From NCBI RefSeq assembly GCF_000204015.1, contig NZ_GL883077.1:2266099-2298539 (forward strand): a DNA stretch of 32,441 bases. The letters run 5' to 3'. Position numbers and translations under genes: made by a program. A model generated the notes under the pieces. That model saw only the letters and a program-made list of their open reading frames with translations, was not told the DNA's origin and searched no databases. Positions 24,581 through 32,441 of the stretch are shown piece by piece. The stretch is from Asticcacaulis biprosthecium C19. GTDB taxonomy: Bacteria > Pseudomonadota > Alphaproteobacteria > Caulobacterales > Caulobacteraceae. Positions within the stretch are counted from its first letter, which is position 1. Every line of letters begins with the position of its first letter.

Positions 24581-24784
24581 TACGGCGACGGCGATGGCGA
24601 TGGCGATCTGTGATTCGGAGAAGGTGACGCTGACTGGATTTATCCTGGCACCGGCAACAACCTAGGCAACGTAGGGCTGGTCATTCAGGTCGGCCTGGGT
24701 GTCGTCTTTACCTAGGGTGGCGGCAACGCCGTTACCGCGCTGAACGCCACCCACACAGATGTGCTCAGCCAAATGGTGTTTTAA
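24581..24784 (+). pseudogene. Decayed C-terminal tail of an RTX gene
   Basis: One frame, read through stop codons, gives YGDGDGDGDL-stop, then GTGNNLGNVGLVIQVG, LGVVFT-stop-GGGNAVTALNA and THTDVLSQMVF-stop (TAA 24782-24784). Intact paralogues read GLV-Q-G, VVI-LGGGN-ITVLNA and QADVLSHMVW at these places. The stop at 24713-24715 replaces the conserved Leu before GGGN. The serralysin-like stretch between GNN and GLV is deleted. There is no start site. This is a family relic, not a functional gene. The rest of the 24568-24921 gap shows no other gene; TATAAC at 24905-24910 lies close to the next ribosome binding site. Confidence 0.82.
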
Positions 24785-24921
24785 TGCGGCTTAGTCGTGA
24801 GGCGTTTTGCGTTGCAAGCAAGCGCATCGGCTTTAGGTTTGTTGCTTACGGAAGAACCGTGTTTCCAAAACAGGTGACTTCAGATAGTTTCTTTACAACT
24901 TTTTTATAACGGGGGAAAGCC

Positions 24922-27900
24922 ATGGCCGCTACATTCGGTAAGCGCAGCGACGCGCGGGTTTCGGCACTCGGCGCGGAGACGCCGCACCGGGTGGCCCTGG
25001 CGGTCAATGACGGGGTCATGCAGGCCACCTACAATGGAACACCTGGCAACGACACCTATAGTGGCACCGTCAACGCAGACGATATCCACGGTCTTCTTGG
25101 CAACGACTCTCTGTCGGGTAACGGCGGCAACGATACCCTGGAAGGCAACGGTGGCGCCGACGTGATGAGCGGCGGAGATGGCGACGACCTTCTCTACGCA
25201 TCAGCGCCACCAGGTGCTTATCAGACACCCTACTACGACGCTGTTCCGTATGTGGTACCGGTCCTGGACCGCGACGCTATCGCCGATAGCCTAACGGGCG
25301 GTGCCGGCGATGATGTCATTTCGGCAGGTTACGGCGACAACGTCGATGGTGGTGACGGGACGGACTTCCTGTTCATCAGCTTCCAGGGCGCAACCTCCAG
25401 TGTCATCTTCAACTTGTCGCTGGTCAGCCAGACGATCGGCGGCGGCACGATCCAGAACATCGAAGGTGCCCGCTGGATCGAAGGCAGCGAATTCGGGGAC
25501 GTCATCCTGGGCGAAGGCTCCGGCTGGAACGGCAGCGCGCCGGTGGTCTTCGGCATGGGTGGCGACGACAATCTGAGCGCAGGCTACTATACGGCAGCTC
25601 TCTACGGCGGCGACGGCAACGACAGTGTTGACGGCCGTAACTCCCAGTATCTTCAACGCGTTGAGGGCGGCGCCGGCAACGATACTTTGTACACCAACAC
25701 CAATACGTCTTCCGTCGCCGATGGCGGTGACGGTGACGACCTCATCTACGCGCATCGCACGGTCCTTGGTGGTGCCGGCAACGATACCATCCTGATGGTT
25801 TGGAGCCATTATTACGCAGACGCTGCGGGTGGGGACGGTGACGACGATATCCGGGCCGTGGACGACTTGGGTGTGCAGCTCTTCGGCGATGCCGGTCACG
25901 ACACCTTGACCGGCAGCAGCATAACCGATGTGCTCGACGGTGGCGCCGGCAACGATTCCGTGACCGGCGGCGCTGGTCAAGATTGGCTTACCGGCGGCGG
26001 CGGCAATGACACCCTGACCGGTGGCGACCATCCCGCCGATCTGACCGGAGATGTCGCGGTCTACAGCGGCGGCATCACCGACTATCAGGTTACCGAAGAC
26101 GCGCTGACACACATCATTACGGTCGCCGATCTGCGCACGGGTTCACCCGATGGCGCCGATAAGCTCGATCGCAGCATCGAAGCCTTGCAATTCTCGGAGG
26201 GTACATACCTCCTTGATGCGATACTGGCCGGGGTTGGGCTCGGCGGGGTGAACTTTACAGGGGATGATGGCGCCGACATCTATGTCGGCAGCGAGGACGG
26301 CAATACCGCGATTGGAAACGGCGGTAACGATACCTTCAATGGCAACGGCGGCCCAGACACCCTGATCGGCAACGACGGCGCCGACCAACTGAACGGCGGG
26401 TCGAGCGACGATGTTCTCTATGCGGCAGCGCCGTTCGGCGTTTACAAAATGCCCTACTACTACGATTTTATTTATATTGCGCCGATCCTGGACCGTGATG
26501 CCGCAGCCGATACCCTTACGGGCGGCGCCGGCGCCGACCTTCTGTCTGCGGGCTACGGTGACAATGTCGACGGAGGTGCCGATGTCGACACGCTGTTTAT
26601 TAGTTTCCAGGCAGCGACGGCGGGAGTCAGCTTCGACCTTTCGCTAACCAGCCAGACGATCGGCGGCGGCACGATCCAGAACATCGAAAGCGCGACCTGG
26701 ATCGAAGGCAGCGAATTTGATGATGTCATCCGAGGCGAAAGCATAGGATGGGGTGATAGCTCTAAGATGATCTTCGGATTGGGCGGCAACGACAGTCTGG
26801 TCGGTGGCAGTCATACGCGCGGCGTCTACGGTGGCGCCGGAAATGACACCCTGTTCAACAATGCCTCTGGGCCTACGGTCGCCGAAGGCGGTGACGGCGA
26901 TGACCTGATCTACGGCACAAAGCGGATTTATGCTGGCGCCGGCAACGACACGGTCCAGATGATGGAAACTTACGATGACAACGCCGCCTATGGCGGCGAT
27001 GGCAACGACGACATGAAGGCTGCGGCGGACTGGGCGTCAACGCTCTATGGCGATGCGGGTGACGACACCTTGACCGGGGGCGCCCGCAACGACCATCTCT
27101 ATGGAGGCGCCGGTAAGGACAGCATGGCTGGCGGTGGCGGCAACGACAGATATGGTGTCGATTCGGTCGACGACGTGGTGATTGAGGAGGCAAACAAAGG
27201 TGCCGACGAAGTCTACAGTTCCATCAGTTACGTCCTTGGCGCCAATCTCGAAATCCTGTCCCTGGACGGATCGAATGACATCGACGGCACCGGCAACGGG
27301 CTGAACAACATATTAGTCGGTAATGGCGCCAACAATCGTCTCGACGCCGGCGCTGGCAACGACTCCGTCACCGCCGGCGCTGGCGCGGATTGGGTGAGCG
27401 GCGACGCCGGTAACGACACCCTGGAGGGTGGCGCAGGTCGTGATACGGTCAGTTATGCCGGCGCTTCCGGCGGCGTCACGGTCAGTCTCAGCCTTACCGC
27501 TTCACAAGCGACAGGCGGCAGCGGCTCGGACAAGTTATCCGGTTTCGAAAATCTCACTGGTTCGGCTTTTGCTGACAATCTGACCGGTAATGAGGTCGGC
27601 AATGTCATTATTGGGGGCGCGAGTAACGACACCATGTCGGGCTTGACCGGCAACGACAGCTACTATGTCGATGCCGTCAGCGATGCGATCGTCGAACTCG
27701 CCAATGCAGGCAGTGATGCGGTTTTCAGTTCGGTCAGTTATGTCCTGGCCGACAACCTTGAAGCTCTGACGCTTACCGGTAGCGATCATCTCGAAGCAAC
27801 GGGCAATGCTGCTGCAAACGGGCTGACCGGTAACGCCGGACACAATCTCCTGAATGGTGCAGCCGGCAATGACACGCTGGCCGGTCAGGGCGGTGATGAT

Positions 27901-30555
27901 ACCTATGTCGTCGACGGCAGCGGCGACGTGGTCACTGAAAATGTTGATGAAGGCACAGATACGGTCCGGGCGTCGGTCAATCATAACCTGGGCCTTCATA
28001 TCGAGAGCCTTACCCTCACCGGTTCCGGCAATCTTTCCGCTAACGGTAACGGCCTGGCGAATATCCTGACCGGCAACGGCGGCAACAATGCTCTGGACGG
28101 CGGTGCCGGCGACGACACCCTGGCCGGTGGCCTGGGCGACGACACCTATGTTGTCGACAGCAGCAGCGACGTCATCGTCGAAAACGCTTCCGAAGGCACG
28201 GACGTGGTCCTGGCGTCGCAGAGCTACACCCTCGCCGACCATGTCGAAAACCTGACTCTGACTGGTACTGCCGATCTCTACGGTACGGGCAACGCCCAGG
28301 GCAACACCATCACCGGGACTTCCGGCAACAATGTGTTGATCGGCGGTGCCGGTGCGGACACCCTGTACGGCGGCGCGGGCAACGATAGTCTGGTCACAAA
28401 TGACGGCCCTGGCCCGACGGACAGCGATGTCGATTACCTCTACGGCGGCGATGGCAACGATACCCTGGCCTATGCTTCCTTCAGCCAGGGGCAGGATGTT
28501 TTTGATGGCGGCGACGGCATAGACACCCTCGACTACAGCGATGGCCAGTTGCGCGGCAGCTTTACCGGTATCGAGATATTGTACACGGGCGGCGGAGACG
28601 TTGCGGCGACCCCCGACGCCCTGAGTGCATTCCAGCAGATCGACGCCTACTGGATCAAGCTGGTGGCTGGCGGCGTAATAGATTTTTCCGGCAAACAGGC
28701 GACCTTCCACGAGGTCTGGTCGCTGACCGAAGACAATGTGACGGTGGTCGGAACGGCCCAGGATAACATTATCATCGGCAATGGCGGCAACGATGTTCTG
28801 AGTGGCGGTGACGGCAATGACGGCCTTGTCGGCCGGGCCTATTTCTTCGGCGTCGGCCCGCTTACGGACAACAATGTCCTGAACGGCGACGCCGGCAATG
28901 ACTCTCTGGAAGGCAGCGGCGGCAACGACACGATCAATGGTGGCACCGGCGACGATTCTATCACCAGCACCTACAATTCCGGTTCCGTCGACGTCGACCC
29001 GGAGTTGGGTGGGATTGATGTCATTGACGGCGGCGCTGGCTGGGATGCTCTGTACTACAACCGAATCTACGGGGCCCAGGGTCTGGTCTACGACTTCGGG
29101 CGGGGCGCGACCGCCGAAGGTTTTGTCGCAACCAACGGCACGGTCTTCCGCAATATCGAGGTGGTCGAGCTTTGGGCAGGAAGCGGGAACGACCATTTCC
29201 TTGGCGGCCTCGGCAGTGACAAGGTTTATGGCGGCGCAGGCGCTGACACCCTGAGCGGCGCGGCAGGCCATGACACCCTGATCGGCATGGAGGGCGATGA
29301 CCTGGTCCTGGGCGGCGCCGGGGATGACGACCTGCACGGTGTGGCCGGCAACGATACCGTCAGCTACAGCGATGCCGCCGCCGGTGTGACGGTGAGTTTG
29401 GCTGTCAATAACGCCCGACAGATGACCGGTGGCGCCGGCAGCGACTTCCTTATCGGCTTCGAAAACCTCATCGGCTCGGCTTTCAATGATAGGCTGACCG
29501 GCGATTCGGGCGACAATGTCATCTATGGCGGTGCCGGCGGCGACCGAATGGTCGGCGGCTTGGGCAACGACACCTACTATGTCGACAGCGCCGGTGACAG
29601 TGTCGGTGAAAATCACCTTGAAGGCACCGATACCATCATCAGTTCGGTCAGCTATTCATTGCTGGGACGTGCGGTCGAGATCCTGACCCTGACGGGTGCG
29701 GGCAACTTGGCAGGTATCGGTAATTCGCTGAACAATCTGATGACTGGCAACAGCGGCAACAACACGCTCGAAGGCGCTGCCGGGAACGACATGCTGGACG
29801 GCGGCGCAGGCAGTGATCGCCTGCTGGGCGGGTTGGGGGACGACACCTACTATGTCGACAATGCCGGCGACAGCGTTGGTGAGAACCACCTGGAAGGCAC
29901 AGACACCATCATCAGTTCGGTCAGCTATTCGCTGTTCGGCCGGGCCGTGGAAAACTTCATCATGCTGGGCAGCGCCAATCTCAGCGTTACCGGCAACGGC
30001 CTGAACAATACCCTGACTGGAAATGCCGGTAACAACGCGTTGGATGGCGGTGCCGGCAGCGACAAGATGATGGGCGGCCTGGGCGACGACACCTATTATG
30101 TTGACCATGCTCAGGATAATGTCGGTGAGGCGCACCTGCAGGGGACAGACACGATCTATTCATCCGTAACCTATTCCTTATTTGGGCGGGCCGTCGAAAT
30201 ACTGACCTTGACCGGAAGCGCCAATCTCAACGGTACAGGCAACTCACTGGCCAACAGCCTCACCGGCAACGCTGGCGGAAACCGGTTGGACGGTGCGGGC
30301 GGCAATGATGTGCTGACCGGCGGTTTGGGGGCGGACGTGTTCGCCTTTATGACCGGCAGTGGGAAAGACACGGTGACCGACTTCAGCGCGGCCCAGAACG
30401 ACGCGATCAACCTCACGGCTTACACGCACGGCGTCGCCAATGCGGCGATCGTCAGTCAGTTCGGCGGCGATGTCGTCATTAACCTGGGTGGCGGCAACAC
30501 GATCACGGTCCTGAGCGCCAGCCAAACCGACGTGCTTAGCCATATGGTGTGGTAG
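24922..30555 (+). CDS. Large RTX protein (1877 aa) with internal duplication
   Basis: ATG 24922 follows GGGGGAAAG. The N-terminus (MAATFGKRSDARVSALGA) matches the RTX gene at 17575. Residues ~38-355 and ~446-743 are two copies of one nonapeptide block with the same inserts (PYYDAVPYVVPVLDRDA versus PYYYDFIYIAPILDRDA; SQTIGGGTIQNIE in both). Between them is a YSGGITDYQVTEDA…VADLRTGSPDGADKLD unit common in RTX proteins. Further blocks of the VSYAGASGGVTVSL type occur near residues 840 and 1480. The last part holds 81-residue modules, three of the SL-GR class very like those at 4500-5280, then the serralysin-like domain and tail QTDVLSHMVW. It is a probable type I secreted calcium-binding adhesin or matrix protein; no enzyme domain is visible. 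Its stop codon is one base from that of the convergent amylase gene. Confidence 0.93.
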   Translation: MAATFGKRSDARVSALGAETPHRVALAVNDGVMQATYNGTPGNDTYSGTVNADDIHGLLGNDSLSGNGGNDTLEGNGGADVMSGGDGDDLLYASAPPGAYQTPYYDAVPYVVPVLDRDAIADSLTGGAGDDVISAGYGDNVDGGDGTDFLFISFQGATSSVIFNLSLVSQTIGGGTIQNIEGARWIEGSEFGDVILGEGSGWNGSAPVVFGMGGDDNLSAGYYTAALYGGDGNDSVDGRNSQYLQRVEGGAGNDTLYTNTNTSSVADGGDGDDLIYAHRTVLGGAGNDTILMVWSHYYADAAGGDGDDDIRAVDDLGVQLFGDAGHDTLTGSSITDVLDGGAGNDSVTGGAGQDWLTGGGGNDTLTGGDHPADLTGDVAVYSGGITDYQVTEDALTHIITVADLRTGSPDGADKLDRSIEALQFSEGTYLLDAILAGVGLGGVNFTGDDGADIYVGSEDGNTAIGNGGNDTFNGNGGPDTLIGNDGADQLNGGSSDDVLYAAAPFGVYKMPYYYDFIYIAPILDRDAAADTLTGGAGADLLSAGYGDNVDGGADVDTLFISFQAATAGVSFDLSLTSQTIGGGTIQNIESATWIEGSEFDDVIRGESIGWGDSSKMIFGLGGNDSLVGGSHTRGVYGGAGNDTLFNNASGPTVAEGGDGDDLIYGTKRIYAGAGNDTVQMMETYDDNAAYGGDGNDDMKAAADWASTLYGDAGDDTLTGGARNDHLYGGAGKDSMAGGGGNDRYGVDSVDDVVIEEANKGADEVYSSISYVLGANLEILSLDGSNDIDGTGNGLNNILVGNGANNRLDAGAGNDSVTAGAGADWVSGDAGNDTLEGGAGRDTVSYAGASGGVTVSLSLTASQATGGSGSDKLSGFENLTGSAFADNLTGNEVGNVIIGGASNDTMSGLTGNDSYYVDAVSDAIVELANAGSDAVFSSVSYVLADNLEALTLTGSDHLEATGNAAANGLTGNAGHNLLNGAAGNDTLAGQGGDDTYVVDGSGDVVTENVDEGTDTVRASVNHNLGLHIESLTLTGSGNLSANGNGLANILTGNGGNNALDGGAGDDTLAGGLGDDTYVVDSSSDVIVENASEGTDVVLASQSYTLADHVENLTLTGTADLYGTGNAQGNTITGTSGNNVLIGGAGADTLYGGAGNDSLVTNDGPGPTDSDVDYLYGGDGNDTLAYASFSQGQDVFDGGDGIDTLDYSDGQLRGSFTGIEILYTGGGDVAATPDALSAFQQIDAYWIKLVAGGVIDFSGKQATFHEVWSLTEDNVTVVGTAQDNIIIGNGGNDVLSGGDGNDGLVGRAYFFGVGPLTDNNVLNGDAGNDSLEGSGGNDTINGGTGDDSITSTYNSGSVDVDPELGGIDVIDGGAGWDALYYNRIYGAQGLVYDFGRGATAEGFVATNGTVFRNIEVVELWAGSGNDHFLGGLGSDKVYGGAGADTLSGAAGHDTLIGMEGDDLVLGGAGDDDLHGVAGNDTVSYSDAAAGVTVSLAVNNARQMTGGAGSDFLIGFENLIGSAFNDRLTGDSGDNVIYGGAGGDRMVGGLGNDTYYVDSAGDSVGENHLEGTDTIISSVSYSLLGRAVEILTLTGAGNLAGIGNSLNNLMTGNSGNNTLEGAAGNDMLDGGAGSDRLLGGLGDDTYYVDNAGDSVGENHLEGTDTIISSVSYSLFGRAVENFIMLGSANLSVTGNGLNNTLTGNAGNNALDGGAGSDKMMGGLGDDTYYVDHAQDNVGEAHLQGTDTIYSSVTYSLFGRAVEILTLTGSANLNGTGNSLANSLTGNAGGNRLDGAGGNDVLTGGLGADVFAFMTGSGKDTVTDFSAAQNDAINLTAYTHGVANAAIVSQFGGDVVINLGGGNTITVLSASQTDVLSHMVW
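25033..25985 (+). repeat. Internal duplication in the large RTX gene, copy A
   Basis: This block encodes GTPGNDTYSG … LLYASAPPGAY … DRDAIADSLTGGAGDDVISAG … WIEGSEFGDVI … FGDAGHDTLTG. It matches copy B in order and inserts, at an offset of 1224 bases around the best-conserved part. Forty bases at 25425-25464 are identical to 26649-26688. Copy A has a short extra insert (NDSVDGRNSQYLQRVEGG) missing in copy B. Confidence 0.85.
26257..27150 (+). repeat. Internal duplication in the large RTX gene, copy B
   Basis: This block encodes GDDGADIYVG … VLYAAAPFGVY … DRDAAADTLTGGAGADLLSAG … WIEGSEFDDVI … YGDAGDDTLTG, colinear with copy A. Divergence outside the conserved core suggests an old duplication, with the identical 40-base stretch either constrained or kept alike by gene conversion. 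Confidence 0.85.
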
Positions 30556-30556
30556 G

Positions 30557-32440
30557 TCAAGGCGTGGTGAGGATCGCCACGCCCTGTGCTGGTAGGGTTA
30601 CGGTGATCCGGCCGGAGGCGTTGCTGGTCACTGCGGCGCCGGCGGTCGGGTAGATGCTGCCGAATGCCGTCAGGCTCAGGCCCGTACCAACCGTTATGGT
30701 CTGGGAAGCCGTCGACAGGTTGATCAGCACCACCGCCGTCTGCGCGCCCTGTTGCCGCAGGAAGGCCACATGCGGCTCGCCCGGTGACGACAGAGCCGTC
30801 AAAGTGCCTGATTGCAGCACCGGCCAGGACGAGCGCACGGCGTACAGCGAGCGATAGGTTTCCAGGAGCGAACCTGCCACTCCGGCCTGGGCGGCGGCAT
30901 TGTAGGTTGCCATATTCGACGCCACCGGGCGGTAGGGCGTGCCGGAGGTAAAGCCCGAGACGGCGTTGGTCCAGCTCATCGGGGCGCGCAGTCCGGCGTC
31001 GCCGCTTTGACCGTTGCCCCCCATGCCGAACTCTTCGCCGTAATAGGTGAAGGGGGTATCGGAGGCCAGAAGCGCAATCGCCGCCGCGACCCGGTAGTCG
31101 CCTTCCCCATGACCGCTCAGGGCATCAATGGCGCGGCCGCCGGCAAAGCCGTCGTGGTTCGACAGGAACAGGGGCAGTGCCGCCCGGTCGGACGCGGTCA
31201 GGTAGGCGTGCAGGCCGGAGGTCAGGGCGCCGGAAGTGGCGGAGTTGCGGACCTCCCATTGCTTGCCGAAAGCAAAAGCATTGCCACAGCCGCCGCCTGT
31301 CGCGGCGTATTCCGACGGATGGTCGGCGGCTTCGCAGACCATGTAGCGGTTGGCATAGCCGTTGATGACAGTCTGGGCCTGGACCAGGACGGCGTGGGTT
31401 TCGGGCTGATTGTACCAGGCGGACGGGCCGTTCTCGACAAAGGTTTCGACCGCGTCAAAGCGGAAGCCGTCGACGCCGCGGTTCAGCCAGAAGCGCAGAT
31501 TGTCCATGTGCCAGGCGACAACGTCCGGGTTCTTCAGGTTGAAGTCGGGCATGCTGTCGGCGAACAGGCCGTAATTGTAGCCATAGGCGGTCGGGCGCCA
31601 GGGATTGCCGCCCCAGGTGCTCCAGGCGGGATCGGCGGCGTTGAAGACATACCAGTTGCGGCGGGCGTTGGTCGGGCTGGACACCGCGTCGAGGAACAGC
31701 GGGTTCTGGGCGGCTGAATGGTTCATGACGTAGTCGAGGACGACGCCGATGCCGCGCGCGTGGGCCTGGGTGATCAGGTCGTCAAAATCGGCCAGGGTGC
31801 CGTAATCGCGCTCGATGGCGCGGTAGTCGCTGACGGCGTAGCCGTGGTCATTGTCCTGGCTTTCGAAAACCGGCATCAACCAGAGGCCGGTGACGCCCAG
31901 GGATTGCAGGTAGTCCAGTTTGGAGGTCAGGCCCTTCAGGTCGCCGATCCCGTCGCCATCGCTGTCCTTGTAGGAGCGGACGAAGACCTCCATGAACTGG
32001 CCGCTGCGGTTCCAACCGGCAGGCAGTGTGCTGGTGGTCGTGCCGACCGGGACGGCCGCCATGTTCAGGTCGTCGGCCTGATGGCCGACCTTGGCGGCGG
32101 CGGTGTCGGCGGCGGCGCGGGTGGCGAAGACGGCGCCGGTTTCCTGGACGACCCAGGCCTCGGCGCCAAAGGTTGAACGGTTGATGCGCAGGTCCAGCAT
32201 CGGGCTCTTGGCGTCACCCTTGTGGATCAGGAAGTTGAGATTGGCATTGTCATTGGCCAGCGGAATGACGACCGTGGCCCAGCCACCCGAGGTACTGTCG
32301 AAGGCGCGCGGGGCTGCCCAGGTCGTGGCGGTGCCAGAGGCAATGGCGGCGGTGCCGGTGGTGTCGTTCCACAGATGCAGGCCCCAGCCGGAATAGTCAC
32401 CGTCGAGGCGGCGATAATGGATTGTTAGGGTGAGGGGAGC
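30557..32440 (-). CDS. CBM41-GH13 alpha-amylase-family protein, 3' part (5' end outside window)
   Basis: The frame is open to the right edge. The Met codon at 32200 is internal because coding sequence continues upstream with a CBM41/pullulanase-associated starch-binding module ([28 protein letters not shown]). Counting from that Met, the GH13 barrel has all four conserved regions: DYVMNH (156-161), GFRFD with nucleophile Asp249, CE with acid/base Glu290, and NHD (348-350). [13 protein letters not shown] calcium-type loop lies near residue 79. The C-terminus has the beta-sandwich of amylases ([16 protein letters not shown]). It should cleave alpha-1,4 (possibly alpha-1,6) glucan bonds. The signal peptide, if any, would lie outside the window, so its location is not shown. 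It converges on the RTX gene with one base between the stops. Confidence 0.92.
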   Translation of the reverse strand, partial: APLTLTIHYRRLDGDYSGWGLHLWNDTTGTAAIASGTATTWAAPRAFDSTSGGWATVVIPLANDNANLNFLIHKGDAKSPMLDLRINRSTFGAEAWVVQETGAVFATRAAADTAAAKVGHQADDLNMAAVPVGTTTSTLPAGWNRSGQFMEVFVRSYKDSDGDGIGDLKGLTSKLDYLQSLGVTGLWLMPVFESQDNDHGYAVSDYRAIERDYGTLADFDDLITQAHARGIGVVLDYVMNHSAAQNPLFLDAVSSPTNARRNWYVFNAADPAWSTWGGNPWRPTAYGYNYGLFADSMPDFNLKNPDVVAWHMDNLRFWLNRGVDGFRFDAVETFVENGPSAWYNQPETHAVLVQAQTVINGYANRYMVCEAADHPSEYAATGGGCGNAFAFGKQWEVRNSATSGALTSGLHAYLTASDRAALPLFLSNHDGFAGGRAIDALSGHGEGDYRVAAAIALLASDTPFTYYGEEFGMGGNGQSGDAGLRAPMSWTNAVSGFTSGTPYRPVASNMATYNAAAQAGVAGSLLETYRSLYAVRSSWPVLQSGTLTALSSPGEPHVAFLRQQGAQTAVVLINLSTASQTITVGTGLSLTAFGSIYPTAGAAVTSNASGRITVTLPAQGVAILTTP

Positions 32441-32441
32441 G

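Overview
The window looks like a chromosomal accessory region of a GC-rich alphaproteobacterium. The clearest taxonomic pointer is a GcrA-family regulator (23483-24001), a family typical of Alphaproteobacteria and their phages. The genus cannot be fixed from the sequence.

Most of the window is a tandem family of very large RTX (calcium-binding beta-roll) genes, all on the + strand and all ending in nearly the same C-terminal tail (…ADVLSHMVW). They are: a 3' fragment (2-487); a beta-propeller/RTX gene split by a one-base frameshift in a G-run (679-5513); a 2662-residue giant (6148-14136); a beta-propeller/cadherin/RTX gene (14708-17506); two smaller RTX genes (17575-19185 and 19250-21301); a 1877-residue gene (24922-30555); and a decayed relic of the same tail (about 24581-24784). 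They have the features of type I secretion substrates: no signal peptide is evident, they are acidic and Gly/Asp/Asn-rich, and they end in a serralysin-like C-terminal domain. No ABC exporter, membrane-fusion protein, activating acyltransferase or toxin enzyme is present in the window. The simplest reading is a bank of secreted or surface adhesin/matrix-like proteins evolving by module duplication, exchange and decay.

Between the sixth and last intact RTX genes lies a 3.2-kb island of unrelated small genes (21394-24567): a STAS/SpoIIAA-like protein, a small ORF carrying a histidine-kinase tail remnant, an unknown 108-residue protein, a CI/LexA-type repressor with an intact Ser-Lys dyad, and a translationally coupled three-gene operon (74-aa basic protein, GcrA-like protein, 189-aa unknown). 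Inverted repeats of the form TGTA-N7-TACA occur twice in front of the repressor and once over the -10 of the 108-aa gene. The leader of the three-gene operon can form mutually exclusive hairpins, one with a U-tract. Together this looks like a phage-derived, damage-responsive regulatory switch.

The right edge holds the 3' part of a CBM41-GH13 alpha-amylase-type gene on the - strand (30557-32440). It converges on the last RTX gene with one base between the stop codons.

Inside the giant protein two repeat systems stand out. The first ~1000 residues are seven copies of a 142-163-residue repeat (VDNS…GYLYN…MGTGDD) that is not the classical RTX nonapeptide array. The rest is 18 modules of about 81 residues in two co-varying classes, partly arranged as four-module super-repeats.
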